Notes under the pieces: model-generated | Databases searched by the model: none | What the model was told of the DNA's origin: nothing | The model's input: the letters and a program-made list of their open reading frames with translations, nothing else | Program-made: the position numbers and the translations under genes | Shown here: piece by piece, positions 13,448 through 20,991 of the stretch | Layout: each line of letters starts with the position of its first letter | How positions within the stretch are numbered: the stretch's first letter is position 1 | NCBI GenBank assembly: GCA_002362145.1 | Contig: DETX01000061.1 | Location: 1-21,640, forward strand | Origin: Clostridiales bacterium UBA3277 | GTDB lineage: Bacteria > Bacillota > Clostridia > Oscillospirales > Oscillospiraceae | DNA length: 21,640 bases | Reading direction: 5' to 3'

Positions 13448-15199
13448 TTAACGATAATCCTTGCGGGTATTGAGGAATTTCTTTTCCTCGGGCTTCAAAT
13501 CCAGGCCGATGGTTCCGCCGGGGTTCATGGTATAGTCCGGGTCAAAGTAGTTTTTCAGCACCCGGAACACGCCGTACTCCTTCTCTCCGATGTAGCCTTC
13601 CAGCCAGGGGGCGAACATCTTGCCGATGCCGTGGTGGTGGGAAATGGCCGCGCCGGAGCGCTGAATGGCGTCCAGGATGGTGGTGTGGTAGCGCTTGAAT
13701 TCCGCCGCGTCGTTCATCTTGGTGATGAAGATAAAGTAGAGATTCGCGCCCTGGGGATAGCAGTGGGACATATGGGTGGTGACGATGGTGTTCGGCAGCT
13801 TGTGGCAGACCTCCCGGACGTCCCGGTGGACCTGGGCCATATTGGACCAGTTGACACTGCACTCCAGGGTATCGGTGATGACGCTGAAATCCATCAGCGT
13901 ATCCCGCAGATAGGGATCGTTGAAGCGGCCCTTCTCCCAGCTCTTGGTCACAAAGCCCGTCATGGGCATGGCCCCAAATTTCCGGGCGATGCGGCCAATG
14001 TTCCTGGCGACGTTTTTGGAGAAGCCCTTCTCACCGTCGGTAAAGCCCAGGAACAGGCACCGCTCCATGTCCGCATAGCCAAATTTGTCCAGCATGGGAG
14101 CCAGAGGGGTCTCGTCCACATCGTAGAGCTTCAGCATCAGGTGGGTTTCCTCGGGGTCGGACAGGCGGAATACGGAGGAATACCCGCACTCGCACTGCAT
14201 CATCTCCCGGGCGGCCTCCATGGCGATCTCCCAGTTTTTAAACATGTAGGAGAAGCGCTTCCGGTTTTCCGGCATCCACCGGCGGACCTTCAAGGTCACC
14301 TCCGTCAGTACGCCGAAGGTTCCCTCAGAGCCCATCATGATCTGGTTCAGGTCCGGGCCCGTGGCCTCTCTGGGATTGTGGGGGGTGACAATGCGGCCGA
14401 TGGGGGTTGCGTACTTCTGGGAGAGGACGATGTCCGCAATGGTGCCGTAGTAGGTAGAGTTCTGGCCGGCGCCCCGGGTGACGGTCCAGCCGCCCACGCT
14501 GCTGTACTCAAAGGACTGGGGAAAGTGGCCGCAGGTGTAGGCCCGCTTGGCGCCGAAGCGCTGGGGCGCGTTCTGGAGGGCGTCCTCCAGGTCCGGACCG
14601 GACATACCGGCCTGGACGGTGATGGTCTGGTCCACCTCGTTAAAGCTGATAACCTTATTGAAGCGCTTGCGCATATCCAGGGAGATGCCGCCCAGGATTG
14701 GCTCCACGCCCCGGGTCACGGAGCTTCCGCCGCCGTAGACGTAGAGCGGGATTTTATGGGCGGCGGCGTAGCCCACCAGTTTCTCCACCTGCTCTGTGGT
14801 GTCGGGATAGACCACCACGTCGGGAACGCTGTCGATCTGCTTGTGCCGCAGCCGCAGCAGATCATAGCCGGTGCAGCCGTAGGCAACGGCCAGACGGGGA
14901 TAGTCCTCCGTGGTGACGAAGTCCTCCCCCGCAATCTCCTTCAGCACCTGGATATGCTCCGGGGCCAATCGGCAGGGGTGGTCCGGAAGGCTCACCTGGT
15001 CAAAGCCGATGTCGTCTGTGTAGTCCTTGAAATCCTCGTCGGTCATCTGGAAGGTCTCTTTCATCAGCTTGTAAAGAGACTCCTTGGGGTACTTGAAGAA
15101 GTTCGGGTCTCCCCAGCGGAAAATGGAGCGGTAGCTTCCCTGGGGAGCGGGGGTCAACAGCCATTTGGGCTGGAAGCCCTTATAGGGTTTGTTGCTCAT
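13448..15199 (-). CDS. FAD-binding oxidase, alkyldihydroxyacetonephosphate synthase (AGPS)-like
   Basis: A 583-residue flavoprotein of the FAD-binding-4 / FAD-oxidase-C superfamily. The FAD domain covers about 125-310 (VPDVVVYPDTTEQVEKLV, YGGGSSVTRGV, then FPQSFEYSSVGGWTVTRGAGQNS). That last stretch and HHHGIGK at 521-527 resemble alkylglycerone-phosphate synthase, which swaps the acyl of acyl-DHAP for a fatty alcohol. The same superfamily includes glycolate and lactate oxidases, so the substrate is open. The C-terminal MNPGGTIG near 558 is standard. ATG 15199 overlaps the kinase stop as ATGA, with AAAGGAG 9 bases upstream, so it is translationally coupled. Last gene of the TetR-adjacent operon; its place among glycerol-type oxidoreductases suggests action on a glycerol- or DHA-phosphate-like compound. 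Confidence 0.88.
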   Translation of the reverse strand: MSNKPYKGFQPKWLLTPAPQGSYRSIFRWGDPNFFKYPKESLYKLMKETFQMTDEDFKDYTDDIGFDQVSLPDHPCRLAPEHIQVLKEIAGEDFVTTEDYPRLAVAYGCTGYDLLRLRHKQIDSVPDVVVYPDTTEQVEKLVGYAAAHKIPLYVYGGGSSVTRGVEPILGGISLDMRKRFNKVISFNEVDQTITVQAGMSGPDLEDALQNAPQRFGAKRAYTCGHFPQSFEYSSVGGWTVTRGAGQNSTYYGTIADIVLSQKYATPIGRIVTPHNPREATGPDLNQIMMGSEGTFGVLTEVTLKVRRWMPENRKRFSYMFKNWEIAMEAAREMMQCECGYSSVFRLSDPEETHLMLKLYDVDETPLAPMLDKFGYADMERCLFLGFTDGEKGFSKNVARNIGRIARKFGAMPMTGFVTKSWEKGRFNDPYLRDTLMDFSVITDTLECSVNWSNMAQVHRDVREVCHKLPNTIVTTHMSHCYPQGANLYFIFITKMNDAAEFKRYHTTILDAIQRSGAAISHHHGIGKMFAPWLEGYIGEKEYGVFRVLKNYFDPDYTMNPGGTIGLDLKPEEKKFLNTRKDYR

Positions 15200-16757
15200 A
15201 ATACGTCTCTCCTTTTGATCGTCTTTAGAATTCTTTTGTAGACCGGCTCCAGCCGGGTGAAAATTTTACGGTAGGCGCCCTTGTAGATTTCCATATAGAT
15301 GCTGTGGACGTCCTGGTTTGGGAGGAAGGTGTCTCCCTCATGGACCATGTGGGAAATAGCCTCGTCGTAGTTTTGAAATACCCCCGCCCACAGGAAGGCC
15401 ACCATGGACGCCCCCAGACCGGAGGCCTCGTGGGTCTGAATCCGCTTCACCGGCAGGCCGAATACATCCGCCGTGATCTGGCAGGCGGTATCGCTCTGGG
15501 CGCCGCCGCCTGCCACGTAAAGCTGCCGGATTCGCAGACCGGACCGCCGCTCCATGTTTCTCAGCGAATGGTACATCTCAAAAACGATGCCTTCGATGAT
15601 CGCCCGGTACAAATGCAGGTGGGTGTGGTAGTCCGCGAAGCCCACCACCGCGCCCCGGGAGTTGGGATGCAGGATTCCGGGGGTCCAATAGGGCTGGAGC
15701 AAAAGCCCCTCACAGCCGGGCGGGATCTCCCGAATGGCTCGGTCCAGCACCTCCTCCGGAGAGCAGCCCAGCGCCTGGGCCTGGGCCTGCTCCTTTTGTC
15801 CAAACTCCCGGATGAACCCCAGGACACCAGCCAAAAGCCCCGGTACAGCTCAATCTCGGGGTTGTAGAGGTGGTTGGGCACCGCCGGGTAGGCGGGCATA
15901 AAGCTCTGGGGCTCGAAATACTTTTCCACCGCCAGCTGAATGGTGGCCGTGGTGCCGAAGGAGAGCGCCGCCTTATGGGGCTGCACCACCGAAAGGCCCA
16001 GGGTCTCACAGCCCTTATCGGAGCCGGTGGCGATGAGGGGCAGCCCCTCGGGGACGCCGCTGGCCCGGGAAAACTCCTTCGTGACATAGCCCAGGACCTC
16101 ACCGGATTTTTTCAGCGGGGGCATTTTGCTCACCGGCACGTCGTGGATGCACCGGGTCAAATCGTGCCGGGATTTCCAGCGGCGGTGCTTGCAGTCATAG
16201 GGGATGTGGCCGATCATGTTGGCCTCGGCATCCACCTGCTGGCCGGTTATTTTATAGTTCAGATAGCCGGGCAGAAAGACATATTTGTCCGTCTTTTCCC
16301 AGATCTCAGGCTCGTTCTGCCGAATCCAGTTGCAGACGCTGGCCCGGTAGATGGTCTTGGTGGCCTCGGTCATGCCGACAAGCCGGAACATCCAGGATTT
16401 GTACAGGGGGAAGGGCCGGTCCCAGGCGGCCTGCCGCTTGTCCAGCCACAAAATAATGTCCCGAAGGGGTTCCTGTTTTTCGTCCAGACACACGACCGTG
16501 TCTCGGATCGCCGTCAGCGTTACGGCGACGATGTCCGGCAGCAGCTCCCGGTTCCGCTGGCAGAGTGTTTTTGCCGCGAGACACATCTGCTCATAGTAAA
16601 AATCGGGGCGCTGCTCCGCCCAGCCCGGCTCCAGGGAAAAATAGGGCTGGTCATACTTGCGCTGGACCATATCGGCAAAGCTGCCGTCGGGCCTGGCCAG
16701 CAGGCAGCGGATGCTCTGGGTGCCGATATCGAAGGTCAGTACCAGTGGGGTCTCCAT
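15196..16757 (-). pseudogene. FGGY-family carbohydrate kinase (glycerol/xylulose kinase-like), frameshifted
   Basis: A sugar/polyol kinase split into two frames. The N-terminal frame starts at ATG 16757 (GGAAGAAAGAGAG upstream) and gives DIGTQSIR (10-17), WLDKRQ, the DAEANMIGH stretch, GSDKGCETLGL and SFGTTATIQ. It is correct to about ELYRGFWLVSW, then continues as unrelated Arg/Pro/Ser-rich sequence to 15561. The C-terminal frame, readable from 15834, continues the kinase as GFIREFGQKE and keeps PPGCEGLLLQPYWTPG, IYRAIIEG-like LYRAIIEGIVFEMY, YVAGGGAQSD and THEASGLGAS through the stop at 15196. The switch is at the G-run complementary to 15817-15820; one more G, or two fewer, restores one frame of about 519-520 residues. 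It may be a true mutation or an assembly error. An intact enzyme would phosphorylate glycerol or a related polyol with ATP. Confidence 0.85.
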
Positions 16758-16775
16758 CTCTCTTTCTTCCCCCTT

Positions 16776-17135
16776 CTATTTTCTTTTCAGAAGTTCGTCG
16801 GTGGCGATGATGTCCACCCCCAGCCCCAGGACATCGGCAAGGACCACGTCTCCCCGGCGGACGTCATGGTCCAGGCGGACCTTTTTGATCTCCCGCATCA
16901 CATCGAAGATCCGCTCCTTGGGAATTTCCGCCGAGACCCGGACCGGCAGCACCGGAACCTCCGGAAATACCGTCGGGACCGTGGAGCTGATGGTCCGCAT
17001 GGGGCAGGTCATCTCCGCCAGGGCAAAGGCTTCTCCCCGCTTGCAGGTATTGCCGGTGACGCGGAAGCCCTCCCCGGTTTCGGTCACTTCCATGGTACAG
17101 CCCCGGGGACAGACGATACAGACAAGTTTAGGCAT
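16776..17135 (-). CDS. DUF1667 domain protein
   Basis: A 119-residue cysteine-rich protein of the DUF1667 family. CIVCPRGC at 6-13 and NTCKRGEAFALAEMTCPMR near 30-48 supply the conserved Cys pattern, which could hold an Fe-S cluster or other metal. The rest is the usual short beta-rich tail with IPKERIFDVM. In Clostridia this gene commonly travels with GlpA/GlpO-like FAD oxidoreductases and is thought to be an accessory electron-transfer subunit; direct function is not established. The ATG at 17135 is preferred because GAGGTGA sits 6 bases before it; the ATG at 17141 abuts that site. It overlaps the end of the upstream oxidoreductase gene by 8 bases, implying coupled translation and perhaps a complex. 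Confidence 0.88.
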   Translation of the reverse strand: MPKLVCIVCPRGCTMEVTETGEGFRVTGNTCKRGEAFALAEMTCPMRTISSTVPTVFPEVPVLPVRVSAEIPKERIFDVMREIKKVRLDHDVRRGDVVLADVLGLGVDIIATDELLKRK

Positions 17136-18387
17136 GGTCATTCACCTCGATATCGATGGCAATTTCCGAAGCATCCGTCAGACCGAAGGCGGAAAAATCG
17201 ATCACCAGCCGCTCCATTTCCGGCGGCCGGAGGAAAGGATACTTCTTAGCGAATACCTCCCGGCCGTCGGCGGTGATCGTAAGGCGACACCCATTCAAAA
17301 CCTCCCGGCTGCGGAAGTAGAGCACCGTCTCCCGGTTGTCCGCGTTCAGGTTCAGGCTCTGGGGCACAGCGTAGAGCAGGGCCCCGGAGGCCTTTACGGG
17401 AATTTCCCGCCGGGCCTTTCCCTCGTACCGGGCGGCGTTCCGGCCGGCGGTCTCGCCGCTTTCGGAGACGTAATCCACCAGGTCGTTGACATGGAGGGCA
17501 TTGCCGCAGGAGAACACGCCGTCCACACTGGTCATGAGCTGGGCGTTGCAGGCAGGGCCCTTGGTATCGGGGTCCAGCCGGATGCCCAGCTTCTCCGCCA
17601 GCTCGTTTTCCGGAATCAGACCCACAGAGAGGATCAGGGTGTCACAGGATAGAATCTCCTGGGTGCCGGGGATGGGGCGCATTTTCTCATCCACCTGGGA
17701 GATCTCCACCGCGCTCAGCCGGTCCTGACCAAAGACCCGGGTAATGGTGTGGGACAGGTGCAGGGGGATATTGTAATCGTGGAGGCACTGATGGATGTTG
17801 CGGGTCAGGCCAGAGGGAGTGGACTTGGCCTCGTAAACTCCCAGGACCCGGGCCCCTTCCAGGGTCAGGCGGCGGGCCATGATCAGCCCGATGTCGCCGC
17901 TGCCCAGGATTACGCACTGCCTTCCCGGAAGCTGCCCCAAAAGGTTTGTAAAGTGCTGGGCCGTTCCGGCGGTGAACACCCCGGCGGGACGGGTGCCGTG
18001 GATGGACACCTGCTTGGCGGTCCGCTCCCGGCATCCGGTGGCAAGGATCAGGGCCTTTGCCCCGATGGTCTCCACCCCGTCCCGGTTGACCAGGGTCACC
18101 AGGAAGCCTTCCTCCCCCTTTTCGATGCAGGTGACGAAGGTCAATGTCATGCTTTCAATTCCCGCCGCCCGGAATCGTTCGATGAACCGTCCGGCGTATT
18201 CCGGTCCGGACAGCTTCTCGCCGAAGCGGATCAGCCCGAAGCCGTCGTGGATACACTGTTTTAAAATTCCGCCCAGCCGCGCCTCCCGCTCAATGAGCAG
18301 GGTGCGGCCTCCGTTTTCGTGGGCGGATATGGCGGCCGCCAGCCCCGCAGGGCCGCCGCCGATGACTAAGACATCCCATGTACGCAT
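17128..18387 (-). CDS. NAD(P)/FAD-dependent oxidoreductase
   Basis: A 419-residue two-dinucleotide-binding-domain flavoprotein. The FAD Rossmann motif is VLVIGGGPAGLAAA at about 6-19. The second nucleotide site, CVILGSGDIGLIMARRL near 165-181, would take NAD(P)H. ALILATGCRERT and VDGVFSCGNALHVNDLVD (with Asp for FAD ribityl) are standard for the family. LGGILKQCIHDGFGL near 38-52 is typical of subunits paired with GlpO-type dehydrogenases. There is no CxxC redox disulfide, so it is not a thioredoxin reductase. ATG 18387 is used because GAGGGGAGG precedes it; the longer TTG frame from 18411 begins inside the upstream gene's end. It likely carries electrons from the BON-FAD-BFD partner to NAD(P) (inference), 16 bases downstream in the same operon. 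Confidence 0.9.
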   Translation of the reverse strand: MRTWDVLVIGGGPAGLAAAISAHENGGRTLLIEREARLGGILKQCIHDGFGLIRFGEKLSGPEYAGRFIERFRAAGIESMTLTFVTCIEKGEEGFLVTLVNRDGVETIGAKALILATGCRERTAKQVSIHGTRPAGVFTAGTAQHFTNLLGQLPGRQCVILGSGDIGLIMARRLTLEGARVLGVYEAKSTPSGLTRNIHQCLHDYNIPLHLSHTITRVFGQDRLSAVEISQVDEKMRPIPGTQEILSCDTLILSVGLIPENELAEKLGIRLDPDTKGPACNAQLMTSVDGVFSCGNALHVNDLVDYVSESGETAGRNAARYEGKARREIPVKASGALLYAVPQSLNLNADNRETVLYFRSREVLNGCRLTITADGREVFAKKYPFLRPPEMERLVIDFSAFGLTDASEIAIDIEVNDHA

Positions 18388-18403
18388 AGCTGCCTGCCTC
18401 CCC

Positions 18404-20107
18404 TCAAACAATGGGCCCGCAGGTGATGTTCGAGTCCTCCGAGGACTTTTTCACCTGGGAAAGGGGCTCATCCAGATAATCCGCGATGATCTTTGTCACC
18501 AGCGGCGAACAGAAGCCCCCCTGGCACCGGCCCATGCCGGGCCGGACCCGCTTTTTGATGCCGTCCACCGTGGGCACGCAGATAGGCGATTTCAGAGCGT
18601 CCAGAATTTCTCCCTTGCTCACCTCTTCGCAGCGGCAGACGATGATCCCGTAGTCGGGATTCTTCCGAATCAGGGCGCTGCGATCCTCGTCGCTCATGTC
18701 CCGCAGCACGGGGATACCCCGGCGAACGGGGTTGTAGTCCGGATTTTTTTCCACCTTTTTGGTCTTTTTCAGATAGTCCACCGCCATTTTTTCCACATCC
18801 AGAGCCACCGCCGGCGCCGTGGTCAGGCCCGGGGACTGGATGCCGGCGCAGTGAATCAGATTTTCGGTTTTGCGGCCCATTTCAATGATGAAATCCTCCT
18901 CGAAGGTGGGGGCCCGGACCCCGGTGAAGTAGGTGATGATGTCCTTCTGGGAGAGCTTCGGCATGGTTTTCTGGTGTTTTTGGAAGGTTTTTTCAATGCT
19001 CTCTGCATGGGTTTCCACGTTTTCCTTCTCCCAGGTCTCCACCGCGTCGGGTCCCACCAGGAGGTTATCGTGGACGGTATGGAGGATGCCGCCGCCCTTG
19101 GTGTTGCTCTTGTTTTTGGTAATCTCCTTGATGGAGGCAATGGCGTTGACATAGGTTCCGGCCTTCTTATCCAGAATGGCGTTGGTGCCCCGGCGGGGAT
19201 GGATGGAGTAGAACCGGTCCCCGGCCATGGCCGCCACCTCTTCCGCGAAAACCCCGGCGGCGTTGATGACCAGGCCCGGATACACCCGGCCCCGGTTGGT
19301 TTTCGCCGAGAGGATTTTCCCGTCCTTAACTTCCATTTCCAGCACCGCCGTGTTCAGGGACACCTGCACCCCGTTCTGCACGGCGTTTTCTCCGTAGGCG
19401 ATGGTCAGCCCGTAGGGGCAGACACAGCCGGCGGAAGGATTGGAAATGGCGAATTGGAAGCCCGGGGTGAATTCCGGCTCCCGCCGGTAGAGCTCCCGGG
19501 CGGAGATGATCTTCGTGTCAGAGATTCCGTCCCGGTATTTGCGCAGCAGGCAGTAGAGCGCCGCAAAGGGCCGGAACCAGCCATTCTGAAAGCATACATA
19601 CTGCCCCACCCGGCGGAAGGGAACGTCCAGCTCCTGGCAGACCTGGTCATACATGGCGTTGCCCTTTCGGACATAGGCATGCTTTTTAGAGCCCTTTTTC
19701 AAATCGATGCCGGGATGGACCTCGCCGTCGTTGCGGCCGCTGGCCTGGAGGGCCAGGTCCGCCTCCTTCTCCACAAGAAGAATGTCCAGCTTCCACTTGC
19801 TGAGCTCCCGGGCGATAGAGGCGCCGGAAATGCCGCCGCCAATGATGAGCACATCGGGCCTGCGGCCCTCCAGCGTATCATCCGTCACCTTGGGCAGGCG
19901 CATTTTCTGAGGCTGCGCCTCAGCGCAGACAAGGTCGTTGACCACATGGATTTTGCTGTACCGCTCCGCCGCCAGGCCGCAGGCCTCCACCACCTCTGCC
20001 CAGGTGTCCACATTCCCCGTGAGGACCATCGCGCCATCCCGAAGCGCCGCGGTCACCCTGCCGGAAAACCGCTTTTCCAGCCGATGGTTGATTTTCCTTA
20101 AGTTCAA
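18404..20107 (-). CDS. FAD-dependent oxidoreductase (GlpO/LhgO-like) with N-terminal BON-like domain and C-terminal BFD [2Fe-2S] domain
   Basis: A 567-residue three-part protein. Residues about 17-62 look like a BON domain (VTAALRDGAMVLTGNVDTW ending HVVNDL). Residues 84-460 are a DAO-type FAD oxidoreductase: VLIIGGGISGASIARELS at 86-103, ASGRNDGEVHPGID, VINAAGVFAEEVA, and the C-terminal CAGIQSPGLTTAPA. Residues 488-540 are a BFD-like domain with C491, C493, C528 and C533 for a [2Fe-2S] cluster. This resembles GlpA-type anaerobic glycerol-3-phosphate dehydrogenase or an L-2-hydroxyglutarate oxidase relative. The start is TTG 20107, strongly backed by AGAGGTGA upstream; there is no earlier ATG. 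First gene of the operon, read from the promoter at 20159-20187 through the palindrome at 20128-20145. Substrate inferred from neighbours. Confidence 0.9.
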   Translation of the reverse strand: MNLRKINHRLEKRFSGRVTAALRDGAMVLTGNVDTWAEVVEACGLAAERYSKIHVVNDLVCAEAQPQKMRLPKVTDDTLEGRRPDVLIIGGGISGASIARELSKWKLDILLVEKEADLALQASGRNDGEVHPGIDLKKGSKKHAYVRKGNAMYDQVCQELDVPFRRVGQYVCFQNGWFRPFAALYCLLRKYRDGISDTKIISARELYRREPEFTPGFQFAISNPSAGCVCPYGLTIAYGENAVQNGVQVSLNTAVLEMEVKDGKILSAKTNRGRVYPGLVINAAGVFAEEVAAMAGDRFYSIHPRRGTNAILDKKAGTYVNAIASIKEITKNKSNTKGGGILHTVHDNLLVGPDAVETWEKENVETHAESIEKTFQKHQKTMPKLSQKDIITYFTGVRAPTFEEDFIIEMGRKTENLIHCAGIQSPGLTTAPAVALDVEKMAVDYLKKTKKVEKNPDYNPVRRGIPVLRDMSDEDRSALIRKNPDYGIIVCRCEEVSKGEILDALKSPICVPTVDGIKKRVRPGMGRCQGGFCSPLVTKIIADYLDEPLSQVKKSSEDSNITCGPIV

Positions 20108-20127
20108 GCTGAATCACCTCTGCCGTT

Positions 20128-20145
20128 GTCGGCCAAGTGACCGAC
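20128..20145. promoter_or_regulatory. Candidate TetR operator, 18-bp imperfect palindrome
   Basis: GTCGGCCAAGTGACCGAC has arms GTCGGCCAA and, on the other strand, GTCGGTCAC, matching at 7 of 9 positions. It lies just downstream of the operon's predicted start, in the transcribed leader, where a bound repressor would block elongation. The size suits a TetR dimer, and the divergent TetR gene is the obvious candidate. Confidence 0.5.
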
Positions 20146-20158
20146 TTGTGATGGATTC

Positions 20159-20187
20159 ATTGTAGCGCCTCTTGCTGGGATTGTCAA
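20159..20187 (-). promoter_or_regulatory. sigma-A promoter of the FAD oxidoreductase operon
   Basis: On the minus strand a perfect TTGACA (20187-20182), a 17-base spacer and TACAAT (20164-20159) make the strongest promoter in the window. Its start, near 20152, lies just before the palindrome at 20128-20145. Confidence 0.85.
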
Positions 20188-20244
20188 CACTACCAAAAGA
20201 TTTTTGTGGAAAAAGACGAGATTTGTTCAAGTTTCAGCAAGGGA

Positions 20245-20273
20245 TAGACAGTTTCTTTTTTCTGTGCTATACT
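20245..20273 (+). promoter_or_regulatory. sigma-A promoter for the TetR gene
   Basis: TAGACA (20245-20250), a 17-base spacer and TATACT (20268-20273) with a TGC extension. It faces away from the operon promoter about 60 bp to the left. The leader before ATG 20364 is about 85 bases and holds a run of ten A residues (20281-20290). Confidence 0.65.
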
Positions 20274-20363
20274 GATATCCAAAAAAAAAACGGAAATCAT
20301 ACGGGTACGGGTCTGTCTGCTTTTACCCGGGGTTCCGATTTCAACTGGCAAGGAGAGAGAATT

Positions 20364-20948
20364 ATGGCGGCACCGCGGAAGGAAAACATCCGGCAGCTGA
20401 TTCTGGACGCCACCTGTGAGCTGCTGAAAACCCAGGCTCTGGCGGATATCTCCCTGGCGGAGATCGCGAAGGCCGCCGGGATCTCCAAAGGGACACTGTA
20501 CTACCACTACAAAACCAAGGGAGAAATCTTTTTCGACATCACGGACCGGTATCTGGACGAGCAGTGGGAGGATCTAATCCGCTGGACGGAGAACAAGGAC
20601 AAGGACACCTCCCTGAACCGGCTGGTCAAATACGTGGTGGAGCGCAACATCGCCTCGGCAGGGCTGCGGATGCACCTGCTGTCCGAGGCCCAGCTTGGAG
20701 ACGAGGTCCTTCGGCAGCGGCTGATCACCCGATACGAAGAGTTTCAGGCCCTGATCAGTCAGAAAATCGCCGAGCGGACGGGAATCCCGGCGGATTTTCT
20801 CACCTGGCTCATTCTCCTGCTCTCCGATGGGCTCATCGTCCAGGAGGCCATTAAAAGCGACGCTCTGGACCGGGAGGCCTTCCTCACCCAGGGGGTACGG
20901 GTTCTCAGAGAGCTGGACCGGGCTTACCCCCAAAAGGAACAGACGTAA
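20364..20948 (+). CDS. TetR/AcrR family transcriptional regulator
   Basis: A 194-residue one-component repressor. The N-terminal DNA-binding domain is complete: helix 1 region ENIRQLILDATCELL, then the helix-turn-helix ISLAEIAKAAGISKGTLYYHYKTKGEIF at about 31-58. The C-terminal ligand and dimer domain is all helical and family-specific, so the inducer cannot be read from it; a glycerol-type metabolite is a guess from context. AGGAGAGAGAATT precedes ATG 20364; a longer open frame upstream crosses the promoter and is not used. It stands divergent to the FAD oxidoreductase operon across a 256-bp gap containing both promoters and the 18-bp palindrome, the standard layout for a local repressor. 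Closed by the hairpin at 20948-20981. Confidence 0.92.
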   Translation: MAAPRKENIRQLILDATCELLKTQALADISLAEIAKAAGISKGTLYYHYKTKGEIFFDITDRYLDEQWEDLIRWTENKDKDTSLNRLVKYVVERNIASAGLRMHLLSEAQLGDEVLRQRLITRYEEFQALISQKIAERTGIPADFLTWLILLLSDGLIVQEAIKSDALDREAFLTQGVRVLRELDRAYPQKEQT

Positions 20949-20981
20949 AAAAGGACATCGGTTATACCCGATGTCCTTTTT
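20948..20981. terminator. Bidirectional terminator between tetR and uxuA
   Basis: AAAAAGGACATCGG (20948-20961) pairs perfectly with CCGATGTCCTTTTT (20968-20981) around a 6-base loop. It has A and T tracts on both sides, so it works for both converging genes. Confidence 0.9.
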
Positions 20982-20991
20982 CGTTGGTCTT

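Noticed and set aside
13631..15241. A 536-codon plus-strand open frame over the AGPS-like gene
   Set aside because: Antisense to a gene with complete FAD-domain and HHHGIGK motifs; its own product has no motifs.
15561..15834. Programmed ribosomal frameshifting in the FGGY kinase
   Set aside because: There is no slippery heptamer with a following stem-loop that I can identify, and FGGY kinases are not known to need one; mutation or assembly error is simpler.
17879..20101. A 740-codon plus-strand open frame across the FAD oxidoreductase genes
   Set aside because: It is antisense to two genes with clear flavin and Fe-S motifs, has no family motifs or ribosome binding site, and is rich in Arg, Pro and Gly as high-GC shadow frames are.
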